The position numbers and the translations under genes are program-made. A stretch of 64,000 nucleotides of DNA. Origin: Saccharina japonica (Eukaryota; Sar; Phaeophyceae; Laminariales; Laminariaceae). This document shows, piece by piece, positions 46,301 through 55,838 of this stretch; position 1 is the stretch's first letter, and every line of letters begins with the position of its first letter. The stretch spans positions 61,532 to 125,531 of the forward strand of contig MEHQ01001399.1 of NCBI GenBank assembly GCA_008828725.1. Reading direction: 5' to 3'. A model generated the notes under the pieces. The model saw only the letters and a program-made list of their open reading frames with translations, had not been told where the DNA came from and searched no databases.

Positions 46301-48103
46301 TTATTTATTACGGTTCGTCTCGCACCACCAGTCTCTGTGTCGTAGTTTTGTGACCACAGAACTGGTACCTTTTTAGGATGAAGAATCGGCACGGACACTG
46401 GGTGTGCTGGATGTCGACGGGTAGAAAGGAAGGTTTAATGTGAAGAACACACACAACACACACCAGAAAAAGCAGAAGCAAGTGCTATTAATACTACTAC
46501 TGCTGTTGTTGTAGGTTTATTTACACAGACAGTTCGCCCGTTACTACTATATACAACATACAACAGATATTTCATGTTCAAACTTCAACGACGGGGGGAC
46601 TCTCGGCTGTCGATCGCAGCCTATGATATGTGAAATGACAAATAAGCTTTGACGGTAAGGAGCGTGCAGTGCGCGGAATGGAAGGTACTTCTTGGGAGCA
46701 AATAATTTCAGGCGGCCTCGTATATATTTCTGTTCAAGAATTGACAGCTACGAGTAACTATTACTGAGCATCATAGCAGATAGGACCACGTATTGCTGTT
46801 ACGGAGGACCATAGTAAATAGGACCAAATATTGTAGGTAAAAGTAGGGAAACATGTAGGTTTTTGTGTCTACCGTAGGTCCTATTTACTAGTGTTTACTA
46901 CATTAGCCCACCCCGTAATAGAAAAAATAGGTATAAAGTATATAGTTTTTTGTGTGTACCGCCGTGTACCGCCGTAGGTCCCTATTTGCTATGGCATGGT
47001 CCCCCGTATTAAGCAAACGTGCTCAGCGAAGAACGCTACTCTGAATCCTATGGAACAGCAGTAAGGGCCTATCTATGTTCGACGTGGACATCGAAATATG
47101 TCGCGAGCCTTACGTGGCCAAAATAGGAGATTATGGACTGCTGTCTGTCGCGTATATACTGCTGTGTGTATGTTGTCTTCACATTAACCTCGTTTTTTCT
47201 ACCCAACCACATCAGTACACCCAGTGTCTTTCCTGATTCCGAATCCTAGAGAGATACACATTCTGTGGTCAGACCGTGAAACAGAGAAAAAAAACAAATA
47301 CTGCTGTACCTTGCTGTACCTGGTATATATTATGACCTATGGAGCAATGCCAGGGTGGGGATGCCACACACAGCGGTATGATAGGGATGGTGCCCTGCTT
47401 TCTGAGCTGCTCACCTCCGCCCCAAACATGACTTCAAAGAAAGCTTGTTCGAGTACGGTAAGTAACCCGACCACCATTTCTATGCGCTATTAATAGATGT
47501 GCAGTACAGCAGGGGTCCCCCATTAAGGCGGTGGTGTGCCTTCAGAGCAGTATGACCGCCTTGTAGAGGGAAGCCGCCTTATTCATTCCAGGTTATGTGT
47601 GCGATTCCCCAGTCGCGCCAAGCGATTTTGACCGCCTTATATTGGGATACCGCCTTATTCAGACACTCAGACCGCCTTATTGGGAGACCCCCATTCTTGT
47701 ATGTACAACAAATATACTGCTGCTGTGGCAACAGTACCATACTGGTACATAATAATCGAAGTAGATCAACCGCGATACATTGAGGAGGTCAAACCGGTCC
47801 GAAAGCGTTGAGTTAAAACGTGCAACATCTAACACAGCAATGCATTGGACTGCTGTCATGTATAATATATACCCCGCACACGTACATACGAAACACGAAA
47901 CCGAAAGGTTCCACCGCCTCGAAACGGAAGACTGAATGAAACAGGGCAGCAGAAGCAGAGCAGCAGAAGCAGGACTCACCGAATGCTTGTGGCACAGCGC
48001 TGTTGAGTGTGTCGTCTGCTCTCACCCCCGCACGGTGGCTCGCCAGTGCCACCAGAGACACCAGAGCAGCCCTCCGCCCCATACTGCGACTTGCCTCAAT
48101 CAT
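34341..48103 (-). CDS. Secreted GH88-like unsaturated glucuronyl hydrolase with C-terminal WSC domain
   Basis: Exons in transcript order: 48103-47980, 45502-45361, 44256-44196, 43592-43521, 42799-42698, 42368-42217, 41353-41256, 40497-40368, 39714-39578, 39156-38978, 38200-38040, 37588-37466, 37077-36931, 36386-36313, 36031-35922, 34993-34937, 34472-34341. All phases agree, giving 666 residues and a TAA stop. A signal peptide is likely at residues 1-29, with a second possible start at Met8. The GH88 barrel spans about 43-399: TVWTSGMVAGMFWY, NVDMMMNMEVMLWAW (candidate catalytic Asp192), GTYQGWQDSSTWSRGQAW (candidate acid Asp258), DNVPFADFDAP and FADYFLLE. An unrecognised beta-rich module covers about 400-542, a linker with cysteines 548, 555, 562 and 567 follows, then a WSC domain (575-666) with cysteines 580, 606, 610, 624, 626, 641, 645 and 653. 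GH88 enzymes remove the delta-4,5-unsaturated uronic acid left by polysaccharide lyases. The natural substrate, possibly alginate or another uronan fragment, and the wall-binding role of WSC are inference. Confidence 0.9.
38203..38222 (-). promoter_or_regulatory. Polypyrimidine tract of the exon 11 acceptor (GH88-WSC gene)
   Basis: On the - strand a run of about 18 T is followed by CGCAG immediately before exon 11. It marks the splice acceptor clearly. Confidence 0.8.
40083..40206 (+). repeat. Dispersed repeat family C, copy 1
   Basis: It contains GTTTTGTGACCACAGAACTG, GCACGGACACTGGGTGTGCT, GATGTCGACGGGTAGAA and GTGAAGAACACACAC. It lies in intron 8 of the GH88-WSC gene. Full copies recur at 46335 and 55700; fragments at about 47170, 50372 and 63075. 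Confidence 0.7.
40968..41180. mobile_element. MITE family A, copy 6, in intron 7 of the GH88-WSC gene (partial)
   Basis: It starts GACGCGTGCTATATACGATA and includes GGTATACCTTTTTTTGGCTG and GAATTTGGGGATAAA motifs shared with copies 2 and 5. I cannot see a clear right terminal repeat, so the end is approximate. Confidence 0.45.
41722..42076 (+). mobile_element. tRNA-headed SINE, head type 1, in intron 6 of the GH88-WSC gene
   Basis: The head has an A-box-like GATGGTCTAGAGG and a B-box-like GAGTTCGAATCTC, as in tRNA genes read by RNA polymerase III. The body includes GGCTGAAGTCTTCTCGCG and GACCCCGGATCTGAGTTACG and ends in AATAAATGGGATGGAC with a poly-A tail of about 20. It is antisense to the host gene. 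Confidence 0.85.
44850..44965 (+). repeat. Dispersed repeat family E, copy 4, in intron 2 of the GH88-WSC gene
   Basis: It includes CTTGGCCATTTGACTATTGA and two successive versions of CACGCATCCCTTTCGAGA, so the distal part is duplicated within this copy. Confidence 0.6.
46335..46455 (+). repeat. Dispersed repeat family C, copy 2, in intron 1 of the GH88-WSC gene
   Basis: Same motif order as the copy at 40083, with GTAGAAAGGAAGGTTTAATG before the ACACAC end. Confidence 0.7.
46799..47013. mobile_element. MITE family B, composite copy, in intron 1 of the GH88-WSC gene
   Basis: It starts TTACGGAGGACCATAGTAAA. At 46918 it has a variant right end (CATTAGCCCACCCCGTAATA), followed directly by a second right half ending TGGTCCCCCGTATT. 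It appears to be one copy inserted into or fused with another. Confidence 0.65.
47512..47692. mobile_element. Inverted-repeat element with repeated ACCGCCTTAT motifs
   Basis: The ends GGGGTCCCCCATTAAGGCGG and CCGCCTTATTGGGAGACCCC are inverted repeats. The motif ACCGCCTT occurs several more times inside. It lies in intron 1 of the GH88-WSC gene. Confidence 0.65.
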
Positions 48104-48168
48104 CCCGTCCGCACAAGTAGTAGTGGTGGTGGTGGTCAGGAGTGTCACCCCACAATGCCCTGGGAATA

Positions 48169-48177
48169 CATATATAG
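48169..48177 (-). promoter_or_regulatory. Candidate TATA box of the GH88-WSC gene
   Basis: On the - strand the sequence reads CTATATATG about 65 bases upstream of the first ATG of the GH88-WSC gene. This spacing would allow a short 5' leader. The motif is AT-rich and could occur by chance, so the assignment is tentative. Confidence 0.3.
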
Positions 48178-48260
48178 GGATACATAGTGTGGGAGGGTAC
48201 ACAATACACAAGGTGGGGTGAGTGGATGGGAGTGTTTCGCGCAGCTGATTATTATTATAT

Positions 48261-48467
48261 ACATATGCAAGGGCGCCCGAAAAGTATTTTATCGACACCT
48301 AAACTATCTAAAATGGTCAGAATCTGATTGGTTTTCCATTCTGACCATTTTAGTTTTGTGCTAAATCGTCCAGCGATCACAGTGGTCGGGTTGATTTTCC
48401 ATTCTGACCATTTTAGATAGTTACAGGTGTCGATAAAATACTTTTCGGGAAGCCCTTGACATATGTG
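48261..48467. mobile_element. Inverted-repeat element with about 65-bp arms and a nested internal copy
   Basis: The arms run inward from ACATATG through CAAGGGC, CCGAAAAGTATTTTATCGAC and CTATCTAAAATGGTCAGAAT, and are mirrored at the right end. The TTCCATTCTGACCATTTTAG arm core also occurs once more in the middle. Confidence 0.85.
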
Positions 48468-49447
48468 TGTATTTTCTACCCGTTGACATCCATTCTGTCC
48501 GGTCGGTGTCCCTGCTGATTGCTGACGACTGACGACACTCTCATCATGTGTGTCACAACTTATGAGAGGAGACAGAAATGATGCACGTCGACGTGTCGAC
48601 TGCTGTGTAGGAAGCAGGGGGTTTGACGAGGCAGCAGTGCCATGCATGCCAAACTCAACCTCCTGGGGTACGAAAAGCACAGCTTATTTACACCAACAAA
48701 GCCAGCGAACCAGACACAATACGTACGTATATATATTGCGGGACGAGAGAAACCGGAAAGAAACAAAAATAAAATAAAACAAATGAAACCAAACAAACAA
48801 TGAAAAAAAAAGAAAAAAAAAAGAAAAATAATTTGGGGACTCGTCGACCCTACTATTAAATAAGACCTGGTACGTATGATATTATTATGTAAATGATATG
48901 TAACTGAGAAAAAAGAGGCGGTCAGGGGGCTTCAGGCAATGATCTTGACAACGGCTTAGCAGTTAGTAGGATAGATATTCAAGTCTTCCAGGGGGTCGGT
49001 TTGCTGGCTGTTGACGATTCTCGGGCTATAGCAGTACTCGTAGTACGTAGGAATAATTTGTTATGGTGAAATCAAGCAGCGAGAATAATTTGTTATGGTG
49101 AAATCAAGCAGCGAGGCACACGGCGGGCTTCAGGGAGCTTCATCATTCCAGGAGTAATCCGGTGCTCCATCAATGTTGGTTACTCGTATACCGCCTTGTA
49201 TATATATATACTTCGTATGATTTGGGTTTTACTTTTTCAATGTCCAATTTCGTGGTTATTTAAAATGTTGTATTATACTCGTACATGTCTCTTTCTGTTT
49301 GGTATACCTGGTATATTTTAACTTTTAGGAAATAATATGTATGTAGGTATCGACGGGTGGATTGTGACAAACAACAAACATTACTCCAGGCAATTGTTTT
49401 CTAGGCTTACAATACCCCGAACACTGCCATCTATACTGCTGTGTACC

Positions 49448-49522
49448 ACTCTGTCCCGAAATATAAGCACATTTTACACACTAAAATTCAGTTAAAACAG
49501 TGCTTATATTTCGGGACAGAGT
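49448..49522. mobile_element. Short Stowaway-like MITE
   Basis: The 75-bp hairpin has ends ACTCTGTCCCGAAATATAAG and the exact inverse. The terminal sequence resembles plant Stowaway ends (CTCCCTCCGTCCC...). No transposase is present. Confidence 0.75.
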
Positions 49523-49651
49523 AGCATACCGTAGTGAGCAGTAAAATTGTTAGATTATTCCCAAACATGTTGAAAGAACAGCGTAGGGTGAGTACTTGCG
49601 GAACTACAAGTATTTTAATCAACAAATAAAAAAATGATAAAACTATCAGCG

Positions 49652-50010
49652 ATCGCCCCGGTGGGCTATTAATAATAATAGTGGTAACCTCGAATCCTGC
49701 TATAAATAGATAAGAGTTGATTTCGTGAGTTCGAATCCCACGTAGGTCAGATGTTTTGGCTTATTTGCAAAACAATAAACGGAGTCAACTACGCGTAACT
49801 GCTGAGAGCGCCTATTAATAGCGGCGTGATGGGTAGGCGCAACTCGATTCGGGTCGAAGAGGGAAATAAAGGTCTGAAGTAGTTTCGCGATGAAAATTCA
49901 AGGCACGAGCAGTATTGGGGAGGAGGGAGAAGTTGTGACCCCGGATCTGAGTTACGACTATATTAGGGAGGGAGGAGAGAGGAAGGAAGGGCCTAGAGAA
50001 GGACAAAGAT
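49652..50010 (+). mobile_element. tRNA-headed SINE (diverged), no clear tail
   Basis: The head begins ATCGCCCCGGTGGGCT and has a B-box-like GAGTTCGAATCCC. The body includes GCTGAGAGCGCC and GACCCCGGATCTGAGTTACG. The poly-A tail is lost. Confidence 0.7.
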
Positions 50011-50088
50011 ACTACGAGTACTGTAAATCACTATTTTATTGCTGTAGGTACACAGCCGTCTTTATTTACTTCGAGGTAATTATTTTTC

Positions 50089-50289
50089 CATCCCATTAAT
50101 TGTATTCGCCCTTCTTTTCTCTCTCCTCCTTACGTAGTCGTAACTCAGATCAGGGGTCACAAAGTAGGCTCTTCTCCCTCCTCCCCGCTACGGTTAGGGC
50201 CTTGATTTTTTATCGCGAGAACACTTGTTCAGCCCTTTCTTTCCCTCATCGACTCGCACCGAAGTGCGCCTAATACTACCCACGCTTAC
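50089..50289 (-). mobile_element. SINE 3' fragment
   Basis: Reverse orientation, from CCATCCCATTAATTG through AGTCGTAACTCAGATCAGGG to CCTAATACTACCCACGC. The head is missing. Confidence 0.65.
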
Positions 50290-50332
50290 CACCCCGTATC
50301 CCACGAGTATGATGCATGTACAGACAGCAGCA

Positions 50333-50705
50333 CGTTAAAAATGTAAGGCAAGAACCGTACGTAGTGTGTGTGTGTGTTCTTCACATTAAACCTTCCTTTC
50401 TACCCGTCGACTAGTAATAGTGGGGGAGGAGGGAGAAGAGGGAGAAGAGCCTACTTAGTGACCCCGGATCTGAGTTACGACTGAAGAGCAAAGATGTCGG
50501 GAGACAGGATTTTCAACCCTTGACAGACAGCAGCTTTGCCTTGACATGCCGTGACTGACACCAAACTACTAGGTTTTAGTGTGTAACGCTTCGACCCTAC
50601 ACCCTTGACAAAGCATGTGTTGCCTTGCTTGACATGTCTCCCGACGTATTTGCTAAAGAGGGAGAGAGAAAAAGAAGGGCGAAGATAGTAAATGGGATGG
50701 GACTA
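50333..50705 (+). mobile_element. SINE 3' fragment interrupted by other repeats
   Basis: SINE body pieces (GTAAGGCAAGAACCGTA, GACCCCGGATCTGAGTTACG, GGCGAAGATAGTAAATGGGA) are separated by a family C fragment at about 50372-50405 and an unassigned insertion at about 50492-50650. Confidence 0.5.
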
Positions 50706-51767
50706 AAAACAAAAACACCGAGCTCACGACACGTTCATTCGACGAGATTGTTGAACCACTTATTGTTCGAGGGAATGGTTGGCGTACACTGCTGCTACTG
50801 TGTAAAAAAGCAAAAACAAGCTAGGGTTGATCTGATCTGATTGGTTCAGGGCCTAGGGTCTAGGGGTCAGGGTTATAGTTATTCACTTTAGTCTTCAGTC
50901 TCGTACACAGGGCATGTCAACTGTCAACAACTTTCTGAAATAAAGTGGTAAGTTACCCCTCCCTCATTATAATACCAGGTATTTACTATACGTGATACTA
51001 TCAATACTATATACGAGTATACACTCAGCTAGCAAAGATGAGCTTCGACGAAATCCTCGACAGCTGTTGTTTTTTTATATTTTTTTAGTATTATTATGAA
51101 ATAGTTGTATGCTGTCGTATGCATGCAAAGTGGTTGCCGGACGAAGGTAATAAATGGGAAAAAAGAAAAAAAAACTATCATGTACCAGGTACGATATACT
51201 TCGTGTATGCGTAAGTGTCGGAATACACACAACCCACACGACGCATGAACATATATATGATATTCGTATACACTACCGGCCCTCTTACAAGGAAGTGGCC
51301 CACAAGAAACTCAGCCTAAACATTACGGGGAAATAAGAAAGTCGACAGCTATTATACTGAAGTTAGTGCGGGACACACCCCTTTCTCAAATAAGAAAATC
51401 CGCATAACTAAGCCCGACTTCTGGTTTCTTATGAGCGGGCTGGTCCTGTATACGAGTCGTATAGCTGTCAGCTTCAGCCTTTTTGTTTTCCCCTCGACAC
51501 CCGTACGTAGTTGGCGCGATCGAAGTACCCCACGCAGCTTGCAAAGATGGGTTTCGACCAAAACCTCGAACTCACAGCTATTAATAATCGTTTTTCTTTT
51601 TCCTCTGTATGTATTATATGAGCATGCTAACCTTACTGCTATAACCATGAATATATGTGTACGTACACGACGGGCAGGCGTGGTCATTCGACGCGGGTCG
51701 ACGAGGGAAGAAAGGGCTTCAAGTCTCTCTTGCCGCGATGAAAATGAAGCCAACAACCGCCGTAGTA

Positions 51768-52063
51768 GTGGGGAGAGGGGGAGTACTTCCTTTTCATGCA
51801 TGGCCGTAGTCGTATGACCATACCGGTAGACCCTCGCATCCCTACAATGCCGGGACGGAGCAAGTCGGGTTTTCATCGACCAGCCAGAGATTTTGCTAGC
51901 ACCAAGCGCAAAGCGCCGTGAGTTGTTGGGCGAGTCGTACGAAGCGTTAGGTCTTGGGCGAGTCGTATGAAGGGTGGGCTGCATCCTACTAAGAACCGCT
52001 TGTGAGACGGACTTGCATATGGATGACAGCTCCAATGACTTGATTCAATTTCCGGTGTGGCCA
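51768..52063. repeat. Dispersed repeat family D, copy 5, inside a SINE body
   Basis: It contains the family motifs from GCATGGCCGTAGTCGTATGA to GCATCCTACTAAGAACCGCT. SINE-like sequence lies on both sides (about 51690-51775 and 52100-52190). A similar junction of SINE body and family D start is seen at about 4850-4900. Confidence 0.6.
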
Positions 52064-53007
52064 CTTTCAGAGACAGCAGGGGGGGGGGGGGGGGGGGGGT
52101 GAAGAAACCTGCGTTCGTTGTGACCGCGGGTCTGAGTCGCGACTATCAGTAAGAGGGAGAGAGAAAGCAGGGCGAAGATATTTATAAGATTAAAAAAGCA
52201 ACAGCTGGGAGCTCGAGGATTTCGTCGAAGCTCATCTTTGCTATACGAAGTATATATTAATACTGCTGTCTTCTGCTCTGCGGCTTTACCCTGTAGTAAT
52301 AAATAAATGTTGACACGATCTTAGCCTCAATATATGTGTACGTACGTAGTGGTTGGATCTTCAACAGGATGGCGAGAGGCGCAAGGAACCCCTTTCCCCA
52401 GAGTTGCTGGAGGTCATTTATCCTGTCACCTATAAAACCATACCTGGTATAAATTTGTCTGTCCCGTTGAGATAACGACAGAACATCTGCATATCTCCCT
52501 TCTCTCCCTTCGGTCTCAAGCGCTCATAACAATAGGAGGATCGCGGGTGACTCAGTAGTCAATGGTCTATCGTACGTAGGGTATTATTATTATTATTGAT
52601 TGATTGAAAGAATGAGCCTCCGGTCTCGCTTTGATATGAAGAGACCAGCCCCTCTACGCGGAATCCTACCCCTCTCACGTATGTACGTCTAATCTCTAAT
52701 AATAGCTCTTTCGTAGCTCAAAGATGGCATTACAACAGTGGCCAGTAGCAGTCAGTATCATCTATCTTTTCGCTTTTTAGTTTGTTTTTTCTCTCGTATT
52801 TCACGCAGCTGGATTGCAAGCGTCGTTCCCATTCCAATCAAAAAAACAAAACGAAAAACGTTTGTCTGTATGATGATAGATCGCCGAAAGGAACCGTTTG
52901 GCCCCCTTTATTTCTGTATCTGTTGGGCGGGAAAAAAATAATTTCTCGTTGAATTGAACCCAGTACTGGACAGTACGTTCTGAGGGGGGCTCTTTCCTCG
53001 CCATTTA

Positions 53008-53128
53008 TTATGAGGGGCCATAGTAAATAGGACCAAATATTGTTAGTAAAAATAGGGAAATATAGAGGTTTTTGTCTGTTCCGTAGGTCCTATTTACTAG
53101 TGTTTACTACATTAGCCCACCCAGTAAT
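53008..53128. mobile_element. MITE family B, copy 3, at the duplication breakpoint
   Basis: It starts TTATGAGGGGCCATAGTAAA and ends with the variant CATTAGCCCACCCAGTAA. The 1295-bp tandem duplication begins inside this copy at 53065, so only its right half recurs at 54360. Confidence 0.65.
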
Positions 53129-54359
53129 AATTGAATATCGGAAGGACCTTGAGTCCGGGAAACTCCGAGACCATTTCAAATCCGTGCTCTTATTAAACTA
53201 ATAAATAGGGTTGCGTAAGTAATATATTTCAGATTTCTTCATAGAAATATGCAGAGAGGCATAACAAACTCACAAGAAAAAATGAAGTCAAGAAATACCT
53301 TCGCGCAAGAACGAGGGGTTTGTTGTCTGAACTGAAAAAAAACGTATGATACGAGTAATCACCTATTTTTTCATTTTTTGTGGTTAGGTCCCGTCCTAAG
53401 AAGGCAAGTTTCAAAGCGAATCGCTTTCAAATCGTTTTTTTTTATGAATCGAATTGATTTCTTCTGATTGATCAAAAAATGAATCACCGAGAAGGCATGT
53501 GTACCTTGGGGCAAGGGGAAGGGAAAGTCGATCCGATCAAATAAAAAATATATATTATAAATACGTCAGCTGTGAGTTCAACCGATTGAGTAGTAAATAC
53601 TTAACATTGGGAGCTGCGTAGGATGTTTGCGAAAGAAGTGCCCAAAATACTTTTTTTTTTGCAAATCGAATCGAAGCGAGCCGTAACGTCGTTGTTTGGG
53701 CTGTTCTCGACAACCACCAAAGAGGCGATGAATCAACGAGTGGTGACTGGAGCAACAGCCGCGCCTACGGCTACAGACCATCATAGCACAACCTGGCCCG
53801 GCGGTGGCTCCTCAAAGAAACTATGGCGGTCGCAAACCCAATTTCTCCGCCAGCTCGATCGGCCAAGCCCCACGAGAACCAAGCAATCCGCCCCAAACAC
53901 GGAAGAAAAGCTCAAGAGTTAAGATAGCTGCATCGCTGCATCGCTGTCGCTGCCCGGTGCGTCCGTCGACCCAAGCGAGGTTGAGAGTGATAGCGTGCTA
54001 GCCTAGCTAGGCCTTACAAAAAAAAACAGAGGCTGTTCGTAGGCGGCGTGTGCACGTGACGATGCACGCCGTCGCTCTCAGCTGATCTCCTCGCGGTACT
54101 CGTCAGCCAGGTGTTGTGTGGGATGTCGCGTTATTCCGATGTCATTCACATTTCAAGAACATACATACGGATCATATCATACGTGGTTTCACCCGACCGA
54201 TGGGACGCAAAGCCGTATTTTCTGACCAAATCAAATTCAAATTTAAGAAAAAATATCGATTTTCAAATCGATTCGACTTGAAACTTTCCTCCGTTCTATA
54301 GTAATTCGGACCCTTTGTATACCCACCAAGTCCCCAGTACACGTATCATACATATGTAC
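53065..54359 (+). repeat. 1295-bp tandem duplication, unit 1
   Basis: Compared with 54360-55654 I see about nine differences, including two 1-bp length changes. The unit starts inside MITE family B copy 3 and contains a TATAAATA block and a 99-codon open frame. Confidence 0.95.
53623..53922 (+). CDS. Small unknown open frame in duplication unit 1 (99 codons)
   Basis: I do not recognise this product. It starts at an ATG right after the promoter-like TATAAATA block and has no introns. It is Ser/Thr-rich with a basic C-terminal half (KKLWRSQTQFLRQL), and shows no clear signal peptide or domain. The same protein is encoded in unit 2. Because the duplication is so recent, conservation does not prove function, and the frame may be chance or part of a transposon. 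Confidence 0.22.
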   Translation: MFAKEVPKILFFLQIESKRAVTSLFGLFSTTTKEAMNQRVVTGATAAPTATDHHSTTWPGGGSSKKLWRSQTQFLRQLDRPSPTRTKQSAPNTEEKLKS

Positions 54360-55654
54360 GAGGTTTTTGTCTGTTCCGTAGGTCCTATTTACTAGTGTTT
54401 ACTACATTAGCCCACCCCGTAATAGTTGAATATCGGAAGGACCTTGAGTCCGGGAAACTCCGAGACCATTTCAAATCCGTGCTCTTATTAAACTAATAAA
54501 TAGGGTTGCGAAGTAATATATTTCAGATTTCTTCATAGAAATATGCAGAGAGGCATAACAAACTCACAAGAAAAAATGAAGTCAAGAAATACCTTCGCAC
54601 AAGAACGAGGGGTTTGTTGTCTGAACTGAAAAAAAACGTATGATACGAGTAATTACCTATTTTTTCATTTTTTGTGGTTAGGTCCCGTACTAAGAAGGCA
54701 AGTTTCAAAGCGAATCGCTTTCAAATCGTTTTTTTTTATGAATCGAATTGATTTCTTCTGATTGATCAAAAAATGAATCACCGAGAAGGCATGTGTACCT
54801 TGGGGCAAGGGGAAGGGAAAGTCGATCCGATCAAATAAAAAATATATATTATAAATACGTCAGCTGTGAGTTCAACCGATTGAGTAGTAAATACTTAACA
54901 TTGGGAGCTGCGTAGGATGTTTGCGAAAGAAGTGCCCAAAATACTTTTTTTTTTGCAAATCGAATCGAAGCGAGCCGTAACGTCGTTGTTTGGGCTGTTC
55001 TCGACAACCACCAAAGAGGCGATGAATCAACGAGTGGTGACTGGAGCAACAGCCGCGCCTACGGCTACAGACCATCATAGCACAACCTGGCCCGGCGGTG
55101 GCTCCTCAAAGAAACTATGGCGGTCGCAAACCCAATTTCTCCGCCAGCTCGATCGGCCAAGCCCCACGAGAACCAAGCAATCCGCCCCAAACACGGAAGA
55201 AAAGCTCAAGAGTTAAGATAGCTGCATCGCTGCATCGCTGTCGCTGCCCGGTGCGTCCGTCGACCCAAGCGAGGTTGAGAGTGATAGCTTGCTAGCCTAG
55301 CTAGGCCTTACAACAAAAAAACAGAGGCTGTTCGTAGGCGGCGTGTGCACGTGACGATGCACGCCGTCGCTCTCAGCTGATCTCCTCGCGGTACTCGTCA
55401 GCCAGGTGTTGTGTGGGATGTCGCGTTATTCCGATGTCATTCACATTTCAAGAACATACATACGGATCATATCATACGTGGTTTCACCCGACCGATGGGA
55501 CGCAAAGCCGTATTTTCTGACCAAATCAAATTCAAATTTAAGAAAAAATATCGATTTTTAAATCGATTCGACTTGAAACTTTCCTCCGTTCTATAGTAAT
55601 TCGGACCCTTTGTATACCCACCAAGTCCCCAGTACACGTATCATACATATGTAC
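54360..55654 (+). repeat. 1295-bp tandem duplication, unit 2
   Basis: Direct neighbour of unit 1, nearly identical and beginning with the right half of MITE family B. It ends at CATACATATGTAC, exactly as unit 1 does. Confidence 0.95.
54917..55216 (+). CDS. Small unknown open frame in duplication unit 2 (99 codons)
   Basis: Identical product to the frame at 53623. The differences between the two duplication units fall outside this frame. No function can be proposed. Confidence 0.22.
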   Translation: MFAKEVPKILFFLQIESKRAVTSLFGLFSTTTKEAMNQRVVTGATAAPTATDHHSTTWPGGGSSKKLWRSQTQFLRQLDRPSPTRTKQSAPNTEEKLKS

Positions 55655-55699
55655 ATTCGATATACGCGTACATCTGGTACCTGTTCTGCTTACTGCACT

Positions 55700-55838
55700 G
55701 AGCGTAGTATCTGTGTCGTAGTTTTGTGACCACAGAACTGGTACGAACCTTTTTAGGATGAAGAATCGGCACGGACACTGGGTGTGCTGGATGTCGACGG
55801 GTAGAAAGGAAGGTTTAATGTAAAGAACACACACACCT
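55700..55838 (+). repeat. Dispersed repeat family C, copy 3
   Basis: Same motif order as the copies at 40083 and 46335, starting just after the 53-55.6 kb tandem duplication. Confidence 0.7.

Larger units (their letters stand above)
48104..53064. other. Gene-poor, repeat-rich region upstream of the GH88-WSC gene
   Basis: It contains inverted-repeat elements, SINE copies and fragments, A-rich stretches (48780-48830) and G-runs (52080). Short open frames lack motifs and mostly cross these elements. I see no supported gene. Confidence 0.6.
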
